This document shows, one piece after another, positions 51,021 through 60,284 of a stretch of DNA of 64,000 nucleotides (position 1 is its first letter; every line of letters starts with the position of its first letter). A program made the translations under genes and the position numbers. Where the stretch lies: contig JBDHSX010000004.1 in assembly GCA_039808365.1 (NCBI GenBank), positions 1 through 64,000 of the forward strand, given 5' to 3'. The DNA is from 62-47 sp039808365. Its GTDB lineage: Bacteria > Pseudomonadota > Alphaproteobacteria > Rhizobiales > Xanthobacteraceae. The notes beneath the pieces are model-generated. The model was not told where the DNA came from. It saw only the letters and a list, made by a program, of their open reading frames with translations, and did not search any database.

Positions 51021-52784
51021 CTATACCAATGGGCCGGGATTTTTCAGATAGCGCTGGGTGATCGCATCCGCCGTCCAGAACGCCAGCGCGCCGACCGTGT
51101 TCGTGGGATTGTAGCCGTGGTTCTGCGGGAAAACGGATGCGCCTCCTGGAACGAACAGATTGTGGACGTCCCAGCTCTGACAATACCGATTGAGGACGCT
51201 GGTCTGCGGGTCGCCACCCATCACCGTGCCGCCGGTGTTGTGCGTGGTCTGATAGATCGTGCTGTCATAGGGACCCTTGCGCGGACTGGCATTCATCTCG
51301 GTCGGGTTCATCGCCTTGGCGATCTCCGCCAGCCGCTCGGTGAGGTAGGCCGACATCTTCAGCTCGTTGTCATGGAAATCGAACGTCATCCGCATTAGCG
51401 GTCGCCCGAGACGATCCTTGTAGGTCGGATCGAGATCGAGCCAGCAGTCGCGATAGCTGTAGGAACTGCCGTGCGTCGAAAGGCTGTAGCCGTGTTGATA
51501 GGTTTCGGCGGTGGCCTTCTTCCATGCCGCACCCCATTTGGGTGTGCCTTTCGGCACGGGGCGGGTCTGGATCGGGCGTCCGTTGGTCTGCGCCGCGCCC
51601 ATGTAGCCGCCACCGACGAAGCCGAGATTGGTATGATCGAAATTGTCGCCGTTGTAGTCGTCGATCATCATGCCATGAGCACCGGTGGCGATGAATGGAT
51701 TGAGCACCTTGTCCTTCAGGATCACGCTGACGCTGGACGTGGTCTGGTAGGCATAGTTGCGGCCCACCACGCCCTGGCCGCTGATCGGATCGTAAGGTTT
51801 TCCGATCCCGGAGATCAGCATGAGCTGCACGTTGAACAGCGCGAACGCGCAGAGCAGCACGATGTCCGCGGGCTGTTCCCATTCTTCTCCTGAGGTGTCG
51901 ATATAGGTGACGCCGGTCGCGCGCTTGCCGGTCGAATCAAGGTTGATCCTCACGACCTCGGACTCGGTCTGCGCGGTGAAATTCGGCAGGCGCAACAGGG
52001 CAGGCAGGACACAGGTCTGCGGACTTGCCTTGGAGTAATTGCCGCAGCCGAAGCGTTCGCAAAAGCCGCAATAGCTGCATTGGCCCATCCGGATGCCGAG
52101 CGGATTGGTGTAAGCCTCGCTGAGATTGGACGCCGGCTGGGGAAAAGGCGAGTGACCGAGCTTGCGGGCGGCATCGGCGAACAGCGCGGCGCCGAGGCCC
52201 TGCTTCAATGGCGGCGTCGGATATTCGGCCGATCGCCAGCCTTCGAACGGATTGCCGCCGTCCAGTTTCACGCCCTTGATGTTGCCGGCCTTGCCCGAGG
52301 TGCCGCAGAGCTTCTCGAACCGGTCGTAATACGGTTCGAGTTCGTCGTAGCTGACCGGCCAGTCCTGGATCGTCATGTCGGCCGGAAGCATGTTGGCGCC
52401 GTAGCGCTCGGTGAGATGGCTGCGCAAGCGAAAATCGGTCGGTAGAAATCGCCAGGTCTGGCCGTTCCAGTGGACCCCGGCGCCGCCCACGCCGTTGCCG
52501 GGGAGAAAGCCCGCGAAATTCCGGATCGGTAGCGCGGTTTGATCGGCCCTGTTGCGGAATGTCAGCGTCTCTTGCGCGGGACGCAGGAACAGATCGAGCC
52601 GAACGGCGTAGCGCAATTCGTCTTGCGCATAGGCCGGCGGAAAGTCGGTCGCGGTGTCGCGCCAGGGGCCGCGCTCGATCGCGACGACGTCGAGGCCCGC
52701 CCTGGCGAGCTGATAGCTGAGGATCGACCCGGTCCATCCCAGCCCAATCACCACGACATTCTTGGATGGCAGTTTCCGCGCCAT
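51021..52784 (-). CDS. GMC-family FAD dehydrogenase (gluconate/fructose dehydrogenase large-subunit type)
   Basis: 587 aa. N-terminal FAD motif VVVIGLGWTGSILSYQLA with the ribose-binding Glu in VVAIERGPW. A cysteine cluster CSYCGFCERFGC (about 232-243) matches the [3Fe-4S] site of three-subunit FAD sugar dehydrogenases. The C-terminal catalytic His and Asn lie in THNTGGTVMGGD and NPTNTVGALAFW. It oxidises a sugar, polyol or aldonate in the periplasm. It has no signal of its own; its Tat-bearing small subunit, encoded 4 bp upstream, should carry it out. Exact substrate unknown. Confidence 0.9.
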   Translation of the reverse strand: MARKLPSKNVVVIGLGWTGSILSYQLARAGLDVVAIERGPWRDTATDFPPAYAQDELRYAVRLDLFLRPAQETLTFRNRADQTALPIRNFAGFLPGNGVGGAGVHWNGQTWRFLPTDFRLRSHLTERYGANMLPADMTIQDWPVSYDELEPYYDRFEKLCGTSGKAGNIKGVKLDGGNPFEGWRSAEYPTPPLKQGLGAALFADAARKLGHSPFPQPASNLSEAYTNPLGIRMGQCSYCGFCERFGCGNYSKASPQTCVLPALLRLPNFTAQTESEVVRINLDSTGKRATGVTYIDTSGEEWEQPADIVLLCAFALFNVQLMLISGIGKPYDPISGQGVVGRNYAYQTTSSVSVILKDKVLNPFIATGAHGMMIDDYNGDNFDHTNLGFVGGGYMGAAQTNGRPIQTRPVPKGTPKWGAAWKKATAETYQHGYSLSTHGSSYSYRDCWLDLDPTYKDRLGRPLMRMTFDFHDNELKMSAYLTERLAEIAKAMNPTEMNASPRKGPYDSTIYQTTHNTGGTVMGGDPQTSVLNRYCQSWDVHNLFVPGGASVFPQNHGYNPTNTVGALAFWTADAITQRYLKNPGPLV

Positions 52785-52788
52785 TCCT

Positions 52789-53535
52789 TTATCCTTTCGA
52801 CACCCACTCCGTCCTTCCCATGATGCTCACCGGAGGCAACGGATAGGGCTCGTTGTGACGCTCGACCCAATCGCGATAGTCGTATCGCGCCCCCGGAAAG
52901 CCGACCAATCTCCAGCCGGCCATGTCGCGGTTGCCGCCATAGATCGGATCGGCGAAGAATCCCTGTTGGGTGTCCTGCAACAGCATCGCGAAGAAGGCCT
53001 TTGCATCGACGTCCTTCAGCGTGACCGATCCGCCCTCCAACCCGGACAGCAATTTGTCCTGATCGACAGAGGATAGGTCGCGAAACGTCTTCCCGCTTTG
53101 AACCTGGCCGACGTGGTCGGCGAGCGCCTTAAGTCCGGTGCGATAACGATCCGCGGGCGATTCCGGATTTTGATATCCTTGCGTCGACATGCCGGGCATG
53201 AAGGGCGGGCGCGTATACAGGCCATCGCCGCGACCGTAGGGCCCCGCCAATTGCCGGTCGATGAAGACCGCGCAGCCGGCCTCCTTGCCGCCGGGACCGC
53301 GATCGTCCGGCGGAATCAAACGATCGACGATGGCTTCGATGGTTGCGGCCTCATCGTTCGTGAAGAAAACCCACGGGCCGAGCCGCACTTGCGCGGGGGG
53401 ATCGGCGGCCCCGGGCGCCCAGGGCATGCCGTGGTGAAAGGTCCGCCCATGAACAACGGACGCGGAGGTCGTCAGCAGAATGGCTGCGGAGGCGAGAAAC
53501 GCCCGTCGGGATAAATGCAGAGCCTTCGAGTCCAT
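52789..53535 (-). CDS. Gluconate 2-dehydrogenase subunit 3-like protein with Tat signal
   Basis: 248 aa. A Tat signal (SRRAFLASAAILL) is followed by the family core: FFTNDEAATIEAIVDRLIPPDD, CAVFIDRQLAGPYG, FRDLSSVDQDKLLSGLE, FFAMLLQDTQQGFFADP and GNRDMAGWRLVGFPG. This small subunit chaperones and exports the GMC flavoprotein. ATG 53535 is preceded by TGGAGT; the frame's earlier ATG has no ribosome-binding site. It is the first gene of the three-gene dehydrogenase operon, with a GGAAC-N16-CCTT element upstream. Confidence 0.9.
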   Translation of the reverse strand: MDSKALHLSRRAFLASAAILLTTSASVVHGRTFHHGMPWAPGAADPPAQVRLGPWVFFTNDEAATIEAIVDRLIPPDDRGPGGKEAGCAVFIDRQLAGPYGRGDGLYTRPPFMPGMSTQGYQNPESPADRYRTGLKALADHVGQVQSGKTFRDLSSVDQDKLLSGLEGGSVTLKDVDAKAFFAMLLQDTQQGFFADPIYGGNRDMAGWRLVGFPGARYDYRDWVERHNEPYPLPPVSIMGRTEWVSKG

Positions 53536-53588
53536 CGGGCGACTCCAAAGGAGAGCCTTGTGAGCCATTGCGCGAACGCCAACGAGGT

Positions 53589-53613
53589 AAGGTCCGCTGC
53601 GACAAATCGTTCC
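53589..53613 (-). promoter_or_regulatory. EcfG-type promoter candidate for the GMC dehydrogenase operon
   Basis: On the minus strand, GGAAC (53613-53609), 16 bp, CCTT (53592-53589): 8 of 9 consensus positions, 54 bp before the first start codon. A second GGAAC in the same gap (53624-53620) has no matching -10. The gap 53536-53737 holds no gene. Confidence 0.5.
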
Positions 53614-53737
53614 ACCTCGGTTCCGGGATTTTCCTGCTGCCGTCGGCGGGTTTCAGGCCGACGCGCGGCCGCCAGGGGATGCCTTCCGCTGCCATGACGG
53701 CGCCGGCGTCCCTTCGGCGAGAACATGCACGCCCAAG

Positions 53738-54829
53738 TTATTTTGCGGTCATCAGCCGCTTCTCAAGAAAGGCCAGAACGCGAATTTCGCTGACGCTGAG
53801 CTTTGCGTATCGGCGCTTGAATCGTGCGCTTGGTTGTCTGTTCATCATCTTGATGAGATCGCCGGTCATGTAGGCGTCCAGAATCTCCGGATGCACGTAA
53901 CATTTGCGGCAAATGGCTGGCGTATTTCCGAGCTGCTTTGCGACCGCCGCGATCACCGCCGTGACGTCGCGTTTCGCCCGGGCGGGAGTGCTTTCAGTGC
54001 CGCATTTCACCAGAGCGGCGGCAGTAAGGACTGTTCCGGCCCAAGTCCTGAAATCTTTCGCCGTAAAGTCATCGCCCATGGCGGCTTTGATATACCCGTT
54101 CACATCCCCCGAACTGATCGTGCAGACAGAACCGTTGTCGTCGATGTATTTGAAAAGGTCGTGGCCGGGAATTTCCGCACATCGTTTGACGACGCTGATA
54201 ATGCGTTTGTCGTTGATCTGCAGATTCCAGCGCTTTCCGGATTTTCCGGTGAATTCCAGCTGGAGGGCTCCGTTGCTGATAGCAGCGTGTTTGCGCCGCA
54301 GTGTGGTGAGCCCAAAGGACTTATTGGTCGCGGCATACTCATGATTGCCCACTCGGATCAGCGTCTTATCAAGAAGGCTTGCAATCGTGGCCAGAAGCTT
54401 CTGCCGGGGGAGAGCCTTTCGCCTCATATCTGTGCCGATTCGACGGCGTAGCCTGGGAAGCCTCGTTGCGAATTCCAGGATGCGTTCGTATTTGGTCTGA
54501 TCGCGCAGCTCACGCCATTTCGGATGATAGCGATACTGTTTGCGTCCCCGCGCATCCAGTCCTGTTGCCTGGATATGTCCGTTAGGCGAAGGACAGATCC
54601 ATACGGACTCGTAGGCCGGCGGAATACCGATCGACCTGATGCGTTCGACAATGGTTGGATCGGTTATCCGCTTGTCATTCTTGTCATAGTAGCTGAAGGC
54701 GCCGCCGGTGCGCTTACGGCTGAAGCCGGGTGCGCTATCGCTCACGTAGCGCAATCCTTCTTCTGCGATCCCGGCAGCGATTGCCGCTGCCTTCTCGGAG
54801 AAATCCTGGGTCTTTCCTTGTCGAAGCAT
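53738..54829 (-). CDS. DNA topoisomerase IB
   Basis: 363 aa, poxvirus-like type IB topoisomerase of bacteria. The N-terminal domain has GGAFSYYDKNDKRITD and IPPAYESVWICP. The catalytic domain has LIRVGNHEYAATNKSFGLTTL, the general-acid Lys in LEFTGKSGKRW, Arg in KDFRTWAGT, and the nucleophilic Tyr in NTPAICRKCYVHPEIL. It relaxes supercoils through a 3'-phosphotyrosine intermediate. It resembles tyrosine recombinases but is not an integrase. An ATG 13 codons earlier (54868) exists, but it falls at the -10 of the predicted promoter; ATG 54829 has AAGAGG before it. Confidence 0.92.
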   Translation of the reverse strand: MLRQGKTQDFSEKAAAIAAGIAEEGLRYVSDSAPGFSRKRTGGAFSYYDKNDKRITDPTIVERIRSIGIPPAYESVWICPSPNGHIQATGLDARGRKQYRYHPKWRELRDQTKYERILEFATRLPRLRRRIGTDMRRKALPRQKLLATIASLLDKTLIRVGNHEYAATNKSFGLTTLRRKHAAISNGALQLEFTGKSGKRWNLQINDKRIISVVKRCAEIPGHDLFKYIDDNGSVCTISSGDVNGYIKAAMGDDFTAKDFRTWAGTVLTAAALVKCGTESTPARAKRDVTAVIAAVAKQLGNTPAICRKCYVHPEILDAYMTGDLIKMMNRQPSARFKRRYAKLSVSEIRVLAFLEKRLMTAK

Positions 54830-54863
54830 GCCTCTTGCACTCGCCTGAGCCGGCGGCAGATTG

Positions 54864-54888
54864 AACATGGCCAGACGCTGAAAGTTCC
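54864..54888 (-). promoter_or_regulatory. EcfG-type promoter for topoisomerase IB
   Basis: On the minus strand, GGAAC (54888-54884), 16 bp, TGTT (54867-54864): 8 of 9 consensus positions. It lies in the 84-bp gap after the kinase gene and places transcription start near 54857, downstream of the longer ORF's ATG. Confidence 0.55.
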
Positions 54889-54913
54889 GGCAGGAGAGGA
54901 GGCTGGGGCTCGT

Positions 54914-57427
54914 CTACGGCGCTTCTACTTCCCTTGCCGATGGATGAATCGCGGGCAATTCAGGTATCTTCTTTTTCTCAGCGATCGCCTTCTTGAGCGC
55001 TGTCGAAAGCGAAATTGCCGCGTAAGGCTTTTGTAAAAGGGAAAAGCCGTGATGCGCATTCTCCGCGAGAACGTGGCTATAGCCGCTCGCTAACACCACG
55101 GGGAGGTTCGGATGCGAGCTTTTAAGCCTCCTGGCCAACTCGATTCCGCTCATGCCGGGCATGACAACGTCCGACAGGACGGCGTCAAAGCCGTCAGGTT
55201 CGTTGATGATCCGGGTGAGAGCGTCGTCCGCGGTCGTGGCTAACGTGACAGAATAGCCAATCTCGCTGAGAAGTTCGGAGGAGATTTGTCCGATCTCGGC
55301 GTTATCCTCGACCAGCAGGATATGGTATTGTTGATTGTCTGTCTGAAGAAGAGAGAGGATCCGGTCTCGGTCGGGGCCGGTCTGTTTGTCGGCTGCCTGG
55401 GGGAGATAAATAGTGAATGTCGCGCCGGCGCCGGGTGCGCTGGTCAAATCGATATCGCCGCCCGACTGCTTGGTAAAACCAAAGACCTGACTAAGGCCCA
55501 GACCGGTCCCTTTTCCAACCTCCTTCGTCGTGAAGAAAGGTTCGAAAATGATCTGCTGCTTATCCCAGGGGATCCCGATCCCCGTATCGGAGATGCTGAT
55601 TGTGACGAATCGCCCGACCCGCGGCGGTTGGCCGCGCAGAGCGGGGATATGACCAGCTTTTCCGATTCGAATCATCAGTTCGCCGACACCGTCCATGGCG
55701 TCGCGGCCGTTGACGGCGAGATTGATGATTGCGGTTTCGAATTGGGCGATATCGGCGATGGCAAGATGATCGTCGCCGTCGATCTCGACTTCGGTCTTGA
55801 TACAATTGCCGACAAGCGGACGTATCAGTTCCACGGTGTTGAGGACGGCTTCCCCGACCTGAAAGACCTGGGGCTTCAAAGGCTGGCGGCGCGCGAAAGC
55901 CAGCAACTGATTTGTCAGCTTCGAAGCTCGCTCGATCGTCTCTGTGATGGTGTTGATGTATCGATCCCGCCTGTCTTCCGGAATGCCTGGCCGGCGAAGC
56001 AGATCAGCAGCCGACCGGATGATCGTCAGAATATTGTTGAAGTCATGAGCGACGCCCCCCGTGAGTTGGCCGACCGCCTCCATTTTTTGTGATTGGCGTA
56101 GTGCCTCCTCGGAGCGGCGCCGATCGGTGACGTCGACAGCTTCGACCACAACCCCCGATATCGCTTCGTTCGGATCGGAGATCGGCCGCAATGACATGTC
56201 AAAATCCCGTTGGCCCGTGGGAAGTTGCAGATTAAGTTCGCAGCGGGCGATGTCTCCCGCCATGGCGGCGGAAAAAGCATTGCGAACGACGTCGGCAGCG
56301 CCGGGTGTTGCTGTAAACCATGGGGATTTCCAGAACACCCGACCAATGACGTCAACGGTATCGGACTGGATCCCGGCCAGCGCGGTTTTGTTGGCATAGG
56401 CGATTGCGCCATTCGCACTTAGCAGGGCTTGGTATTGATTGCTGGTTTCGAGAATGGCGCGAAGACGGGACTCGCTCGCTGCGAGGCGGGCGGTGCGTTC
56501 CCGAATGCGCTGCTCCAGATTCTCGTTCAAACGCCGAAGCTCCTGTTCGGCCTGCTTTGAGGCAGTGATATCGTGCGCCACGCCAATGAATCCGATATGA
56601 TTGCCGGCCGGATCCCACCGCGGCTGGGATTCCGAACGTAACCATCTCCATTCCCCGTCCGCTCGGCGATAGCGTGCTTCGAGAACAAACGGTTGAAGCG
56701 AGCCTTCGCCCGCCATTTGTTCGTGCAGGATGCGTGGAAGGTCGTCCGGATGAAGCACTTTGCGCCAGTCGAAGACCAAGGCCTCCTCATAGGAGAAGCC
56801 GAGGAAATCCTGATAGGATTGATTGACGAAGGCGCGCTCACGATTGAGCTTTGTGACCCAGATCGGCACCGGCGCGCTATTTGCGATCAACCGGAACCGC
56901 TCTTCGCTTTCACGCAGGCGCTCCTGCGCCAGCATGCGCTCGGTGATGTCGATGTGGGCGCCGACCAGCCGAAGCGGCCGGCCTTGACCGTCACGCTCGA
57001 TCTGCGCGGTGACGCCGATCCAGCGCACCTCGCCATCACTCGGTCGGATGATGCGATACTCGGCCGAATAGTCCTGACCGGGCCCTTCCAGCGCCGCCAA
57101 AAAATGCGCCAGCGCCTGAGGGCGGTCATCGGGATGAATCCGGGCGAGCCACTGTTCATGCGTTTCGTTGGCGGCCTCGGGAGGCAGGCCGTGGATCAGG
57201 AGGTACTCGGGCGAGCGACGATTCCGGAAGCCATCCTGAAAGTCGACTTCGACCCCGCCCACCCGGCCGATGCGCTGGATCCTGGCGAGTTCGGCTTCTC
57301 TTTCCCGGAGCGCCTGAAACGCCTCGTCGCGTTGCCTCGCAATCTCCTCGACGGAGGGGGACGAGTGCTGAACATCTTGGCCCTGCAGCGAAATCGTCCC
57401 ACTCTGTGGGGGCATTTTCGGGCTCAT
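54914..57427 (-). CDS. PAS-domain hybrid histidine kinase
   Basis: 837 aa, no membrane segment, so a cytoplasmic sensor. Order: coiled N-terminus (27-55), PAS1 (about 50-165), PAS2 (about 170-295), coiled coil, PAS3 (about 325-445), HisKA dimerisation domain with the phospho-His in GGVAHDFNNIL (about 460-470), and an ATPase domain with N-box NLAVNGRDAMDG, G1 SISDTGIGIP and FEPFFTTKEVGKGTGLGL. A C-terminal receiver domain has its Asp in LSDVVMPGMSG. No partner response-regulator gene is adjacent. Its place among stress-promoter genes suggests it is itself stress-induced. Confidence 0.92.
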   Translation of the reverse strand: MSPKMPPQSGTISLQGQDVQHSSPSVEEIARQRDEAFQALREREAELARIQRIGRVGGVEVDFQDGFRNRRSPEYLLIHGLPPEAANETHEQWLARIHPDDRPQALAHFLAALEGPGQDYSAEYRIIRPSDGEVRWIGVTAQIERDGQGRPLRLVGAHIDITERMLAQERLRESEERFRLIANSAPVPIWVTKLNRERAFVNQSYQDFLGFSYEEALVFDWRKVLHPDDLPRILHEQMAGEGSLQPFVLEARYRRADGEWRWLRSESQPRWDPAGNHIGFIGVAHDITASKQAEQELRRLNENLEQRIRERTARLAASESRLRAILETSNQYQALLSANGAIAYANKTALAGIQSDTVDVIGRVFWKSPWFTATPGAADVVRNAFSAAMAGDIARCELNLQLPTGQRDFDMSLRPISDPNEAISGVVVEAVDVTDRRRSEEALRQSQKMEAVGQLTGGVAHDFNNILTIIRSAADLLRRPGIPEDRRDRYINTITETIERASKLTNQLLAFARRQPLKPQVFQVGEAVLNTVELIRPLVGNCIKTEVEIDGDDHLAIADIAQFETAIINLAVNGRDAMDGVGELMIRIGKAGHIPALRGQPPRVGRFVTISISDTGIGIPWDKQQIIFEPFFTTKEVGKGTGLGLSQVFGFTKQSGGDIDLTSAPGAGATFTIYLPQAADKQTGPDRDRILSLLQTDNQQYHILLVEDNAEIGQISSELLSEIGYSVTLATTADDALTRIINEPDGFDAVLSDVVMPGMSGIELARRLKSSHPNLPVVLASGYSHVLAENAHHGFSLLQKPYAAISLSTALKKAIAEKKKIPELPAIHPSAREVEAP

Positions 57428-57546
57428 AATTGCGTCGCTCGCATCCTATCCAAGAAGCCAATCCGGAGTTCTAATCGCATAGACGGCGGCTAAAAATTCT
57501 GGGCCTGGCGGAAGCTAGTATTTCCCAAGGAACGGAACAATCTCCT

Positions 57547-57571
57547 AATGGCGAGTTCCTCCGAAAGTTCC
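57547..57571 (-). promoter_or_regulatory. EcfG-type promoter candidate for the hybrid kinase
   Basis: On the minus strand, GGAAC (57571-57567), 16 bp, CATT (57550-57547): 8 of 9 consensus positions, 120 bp before the kinase start codon. Confidence 0.45.
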
Positions 57572-57695
57572 TTGTGAAATGACGGCCATCCCCATGACCG
57601 GGGCGGGGAAGCCCACGCATCTGCGACACAAGCGGCAGTCCCACAGCAACGAACCGGACGTGGGTCTGCATTCTGTTTCAACCCGCGACCCCTTT

Positions 57696-57720
57696 GGAAC
57701 ATCCCGCTTCAAACATCGTT
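57696..57720 (+). promoter_or_regulatory. Perfect EcfG promoter for the FdhF/YdeP-like gene
   Basis: GGAAC (57696-57700), 16 bp, CGTT (57717-57720): exact match to the general-stress consensus, with a leader of about 120 nt before the start codon. Confidence 0.75.
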
Positions 57721-57845
57721 CATCGCTCAGTCTTGCAAGCCGTCGCGGGCCAGAGGCCGGACGAATGGTGTGACGCTTCCATTCCGCCGGCTGTCGAGCC
57801 TCGCTTCTCTCGCGAAACCAGGCCATCCCAAGTTTGGAGCTTCCG

Positions 57846-60251
57846 ATGACAGGAAATCCTCGTCGAGTTCCGAGAATAAAGCGTTATTCCGGCCCGGCGG
57901 GCGGTTGGGGATCGGCGCAATCGGTCAGCGAAATACTGCTTCGCGAGCATAAGCCATTCGACGGGCCTCCGCTGTTGGCTTATCAGAACAAGCCCGAAGG
58001 CTATATGTGCGTGAGTTGCGCCTGGGCGAAGCCGGCCAAGACGCATCCGCTGGAATTCTGCGAGAGTGGCGCCAAGGCGACCGCTTGGGAGGTCACACAT
58101 CGGCGCGCCGATCGTGCATTCTTCGACGCATACACACTAACTGAGCTCGAAGGCTGGCGCGATCATGACCTTGAAGAGCAGGGGCGTCTGACCCATCCGA
58201 TGCGGTGGGATCCGAATTCCGACAAATATCTTCCCGTTTCCTGGGAAGAGGCATTTAGGGAAATCGGAACGGAGCTGCGTGGCCTGGCTCCCACGCAGGT
58301 CGAGTTCTATACGTCTGGCCGTGCCTCGCTTGAGGCGGCCTACATGTATCAACTGTTCGCGCGCATCTATGGCAGCAACAATCTGCCCGACTGTTCAAAC
58401 ATGTGCCATGAAAGTTCGTCGGTCGGGCTGCCCGAGAGCATCGGCGCGTCGGTGGGGACCGCGACCCTGTCGGATTTCGAAAACTGCGATTGCATTTTCT
58501 ACATCGCCCAGAACGTGGGCACGTCATCGCCGCGCATGCTGCATGATCTTCAGAACGCCGTCGAACGCGGCGTGAAGGTCGTGGTGATCAATCCGCTGCG
58601 CGAGCGGGGATTGGAGCGCTTCATCAACCCGCAAGCGCCAGGCCAGATGCTGACGGGTAAGGAGACGCCGATCGCATCGTCGTATTATCAGGTGAAAAAC
58701 GGTGGCGATATCGCGGCGTTATTCGGCATCTGCAAGGCGCTGATCGAAGCGGATGACATTCGGGCCGCATCCGGCATCAGGGTGGTGGCTGGCGATGATG
58801 ACAAGCCGAAGGATGTCTCCGATGCCGCAGCCGTGGCGTTCGCGGCTTCCATGGCGGCGGCGGACAAGAAGCACATTCTCGATCACGATTTCATCAAACA
58901 GCATACGGCCGGGTTCGAGCCATTTGCGGAGGCGGCGCGCGGCTACAGCTGGAGCGAACTGGAACGGATTTCTGGCCTCACCCGCGACCAGATGATCGAG
59001 GCGGCGCGGATCTACGCTCATGCGCAGGCCGTGCTGATGGTTTACGGCATGGGTCTGACCCAGCAGGTGATGGGCGTCGATAATGTTCATATGCTCGCCA
59101 ATCTCGCGCTGCTGCGCGGCAATGTCGGAAAGCCGGGCGCGAATATCTGCGCCGTCCGCGGGCATTCGAACGTGCAAGGCCAGCGCACGGTGGGAATCAC
59201 CGAGAAGCCGGGGCTGGCGCCACTGGACAAGCTGGCGGAGCTCTATGACTTCGAGCCGCCGCGCTGGACCGGCCATACCACCGTCGATGCCTGCCGCGCC
59301 ATTCTTGACGGCGAGGCCAAGGGCTTCATCGGGCTGGGCGGCAATTTTCTCCGCGCCGCGCCCGAAACCAGGGAAATGGAAGCCGCCTGGCGCAAGCTCC
59401 GCCTGACGGTCAACATTGCCACCAAGCTCAACCGAACCCACTTGATCCATGGCGCGATCGCGTACCTGCTGCCCTGCCTCGGCCGGCTTGAGATCGACGA
59501 GCAGGCAACGGGGCCGCAAGCCGTTTCGATGGAGAGTTCGGTTGCGCATTTCCACGGCTCGCGCGGCCGCGCCAAGCCGGCCAGTCCGGAGCTTCGCTCG
59601 GAGCCGGCGATCATTGCCGGACTGGCGCAAGCCACCCTGCAGGGCAAAGGCGCGGCGCCGTGGAAAGAATGGGTCGATGATTACGCCACCATTCGCGACG
59701 CCATCGAGCGGACTTATCCGGAGACCTTCAAGGACTTCAACAAACGGATGTTTCAGCCGGGAGGCTTTCCGCGGCCGCTGCCGGCGCGCGAGCGCAAGTG
59801 GGTGACGGCGAACGGCAAGGCCAATTTCATCACGCCGCCGCGCCTGTTTCCGGAATTCCGCGTGCGGGAGTCGGACGCGAATTTGCTGCATCTGACCACG
59901 CTGCGCTCGAACGATCAGTTCAACACGACGGTGTATGGCTATAGCGATCGTTTCCGCGGTATCGACGGCACCCGTCTGGTGGTGTTCATGAACCCGATCG
60001 ATATCGAGCGGCTCGGATTCGAGGCGGGCGATGCCGTCAAGCTGGTGACGGCCATCAGCGATGGGAGGGAACGATCGATCTCGGGCTTGAGGATCGTGTC
60101 GTATGACATCCCTGCGGGCTGCTGCGCCGCCTACTATCCGGAAGCCAATCCGCTTTTTCCTCTCGATCATCATGACGCGGTGGCGAAGACGCCGGGATAC
60201 AAATTATTGCCGGTTTACGTGAGGTGGGCCGCCGAACTGGCCAGGGATTGA
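57846..60251 (+). CDS. FdhF/YdeP-family molybdopterin oxidoreductase
   Basis: 801 aa. It starts with a reduced FeS motif (YMCVSCAWAKP...EFC) and continues with the molybdopterin oxidoreductase fold. The segment PDCSNMCHESSSVGLPES puts Cys where FdhF has selenocysteine. Further on are VVVINPLRERGLERF, MVYGMGLTQQVMG, RGNVGKPGANICAVRGHSNVQG and a C-terminal molydopterin-dinucleotide domain (TTLRSNDQFNTTVYGYSDRFRG). Enterobacterial YdeP is linked to acid resistance; the reaction is unproved. No FdhD/Fdh accessory gene is adjacent. ATG 57846 follows TTTGGAG; an upstream TTG is less likely. Confidence 0.88.
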   Translation: MTGNPRRVPRIKRYSGPAGGWGSAQSVSEILLREHKPFDGPPLLAYQNKPEGYMCVSCAWAKPAKTHPLEFCESGAKATAWEVTHRRADRAFFDAYTLTELEGWRDHDLEEQGRLTHPMRWDPNSDKYLPVSWEEAFREIGTELRGLAPTQVEFYTSGRASLEAAYMYQLFARIYGSNNLPDCSNMCHESSSVGLPESIGASVGTATLSDFENCDCIFYIAQNVGTSSPRMLHDLQNAVERGVKVVVINPLRERGLERFINPQAPGQMLTGKETPIASSYYQVKNGGDIAALFGICKALIEADDIRAASGIRVVAGDDDKPKDVSDAAAVAFAASMAAADKKHILDHDFIKQHTAGFEPFAEAARGYSWSELERISGLTRDQMIEAARIYAHAQAVLMVYGMGLTQQVMGVDNVHMLANLALLRGNVGKPGANICAVRGHSNVQGQRTVGITEKPGLAPLDKLAELYDFEPPRWTGHTTVDACRAILDGEAKGFIGLGGNFLRAAPETREMEAAWRKLRLTVNIATKLNRTHLIHGAIAYLLPCLGRLEIDEQATGPQAVSMESSVAHFHGSRGRAKPASPELRSEPAIIAGLAQATLQGKGAAPWKEWVDDYATIRDAIERTYPETFKDFNKRMFQPGGFPRPLPARERKWVTANGKANFITPPRLFPEFRVRESDANLLHLTTLRSNDQFNTTVYGYSDRFRGIDGTRLVVFMNPIDIERLGFEAGDAVKLVTAISDGRERSISGLRIVSYDIPAGCCAAYYPEANPLFPLDHHDAVAKTPGYKLLPVYVRWAAELARD

Positions 60252-60284
60252 GCAAGAGCAGCGGGAAGGCGAGGTGGCAGCGAG

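Larger units (their letters stand above)
57428..57845. other. Divergent gap between the kinase and FdhF-like gene
   Basis: A 418-bp gap with no gene I can support. It contains five GGAAC motifs on the two strands; one is a perfect EcfG promoter facing right and one a near match facing left (listed separately). The other three lack a properly spaced -10. Confidence 0.5.

Noticed and set aside
53738..54829. Possible phage-type integrase next to a tRNA-flanked block
   Set aside because: The catalytic motifs (RVGNHEYA, KDFRTWAGT, CYVHPE) are those of topoisomerase IB, which shares a fold with tyrosine recombinases. It is also nearly 30 kb from the tRNA, so it is not evidence for an integrative element.
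57529..57559. Additional GGAAC motifs (57529, 57534 on plus; 57559-57555 on minus; also 36060-36056 and 53624-53620 on minus) as EcfG promoters
   Set aside because: None has TT at the right distance (N16 followed by NNTT), so they were not counted as promoters.
57834..57845. TTG start giving four extra residues on the FdhF-like protein
   Set aside because: ATG 57846 has a well-placed GGAG, and the TTG would use part of that site.
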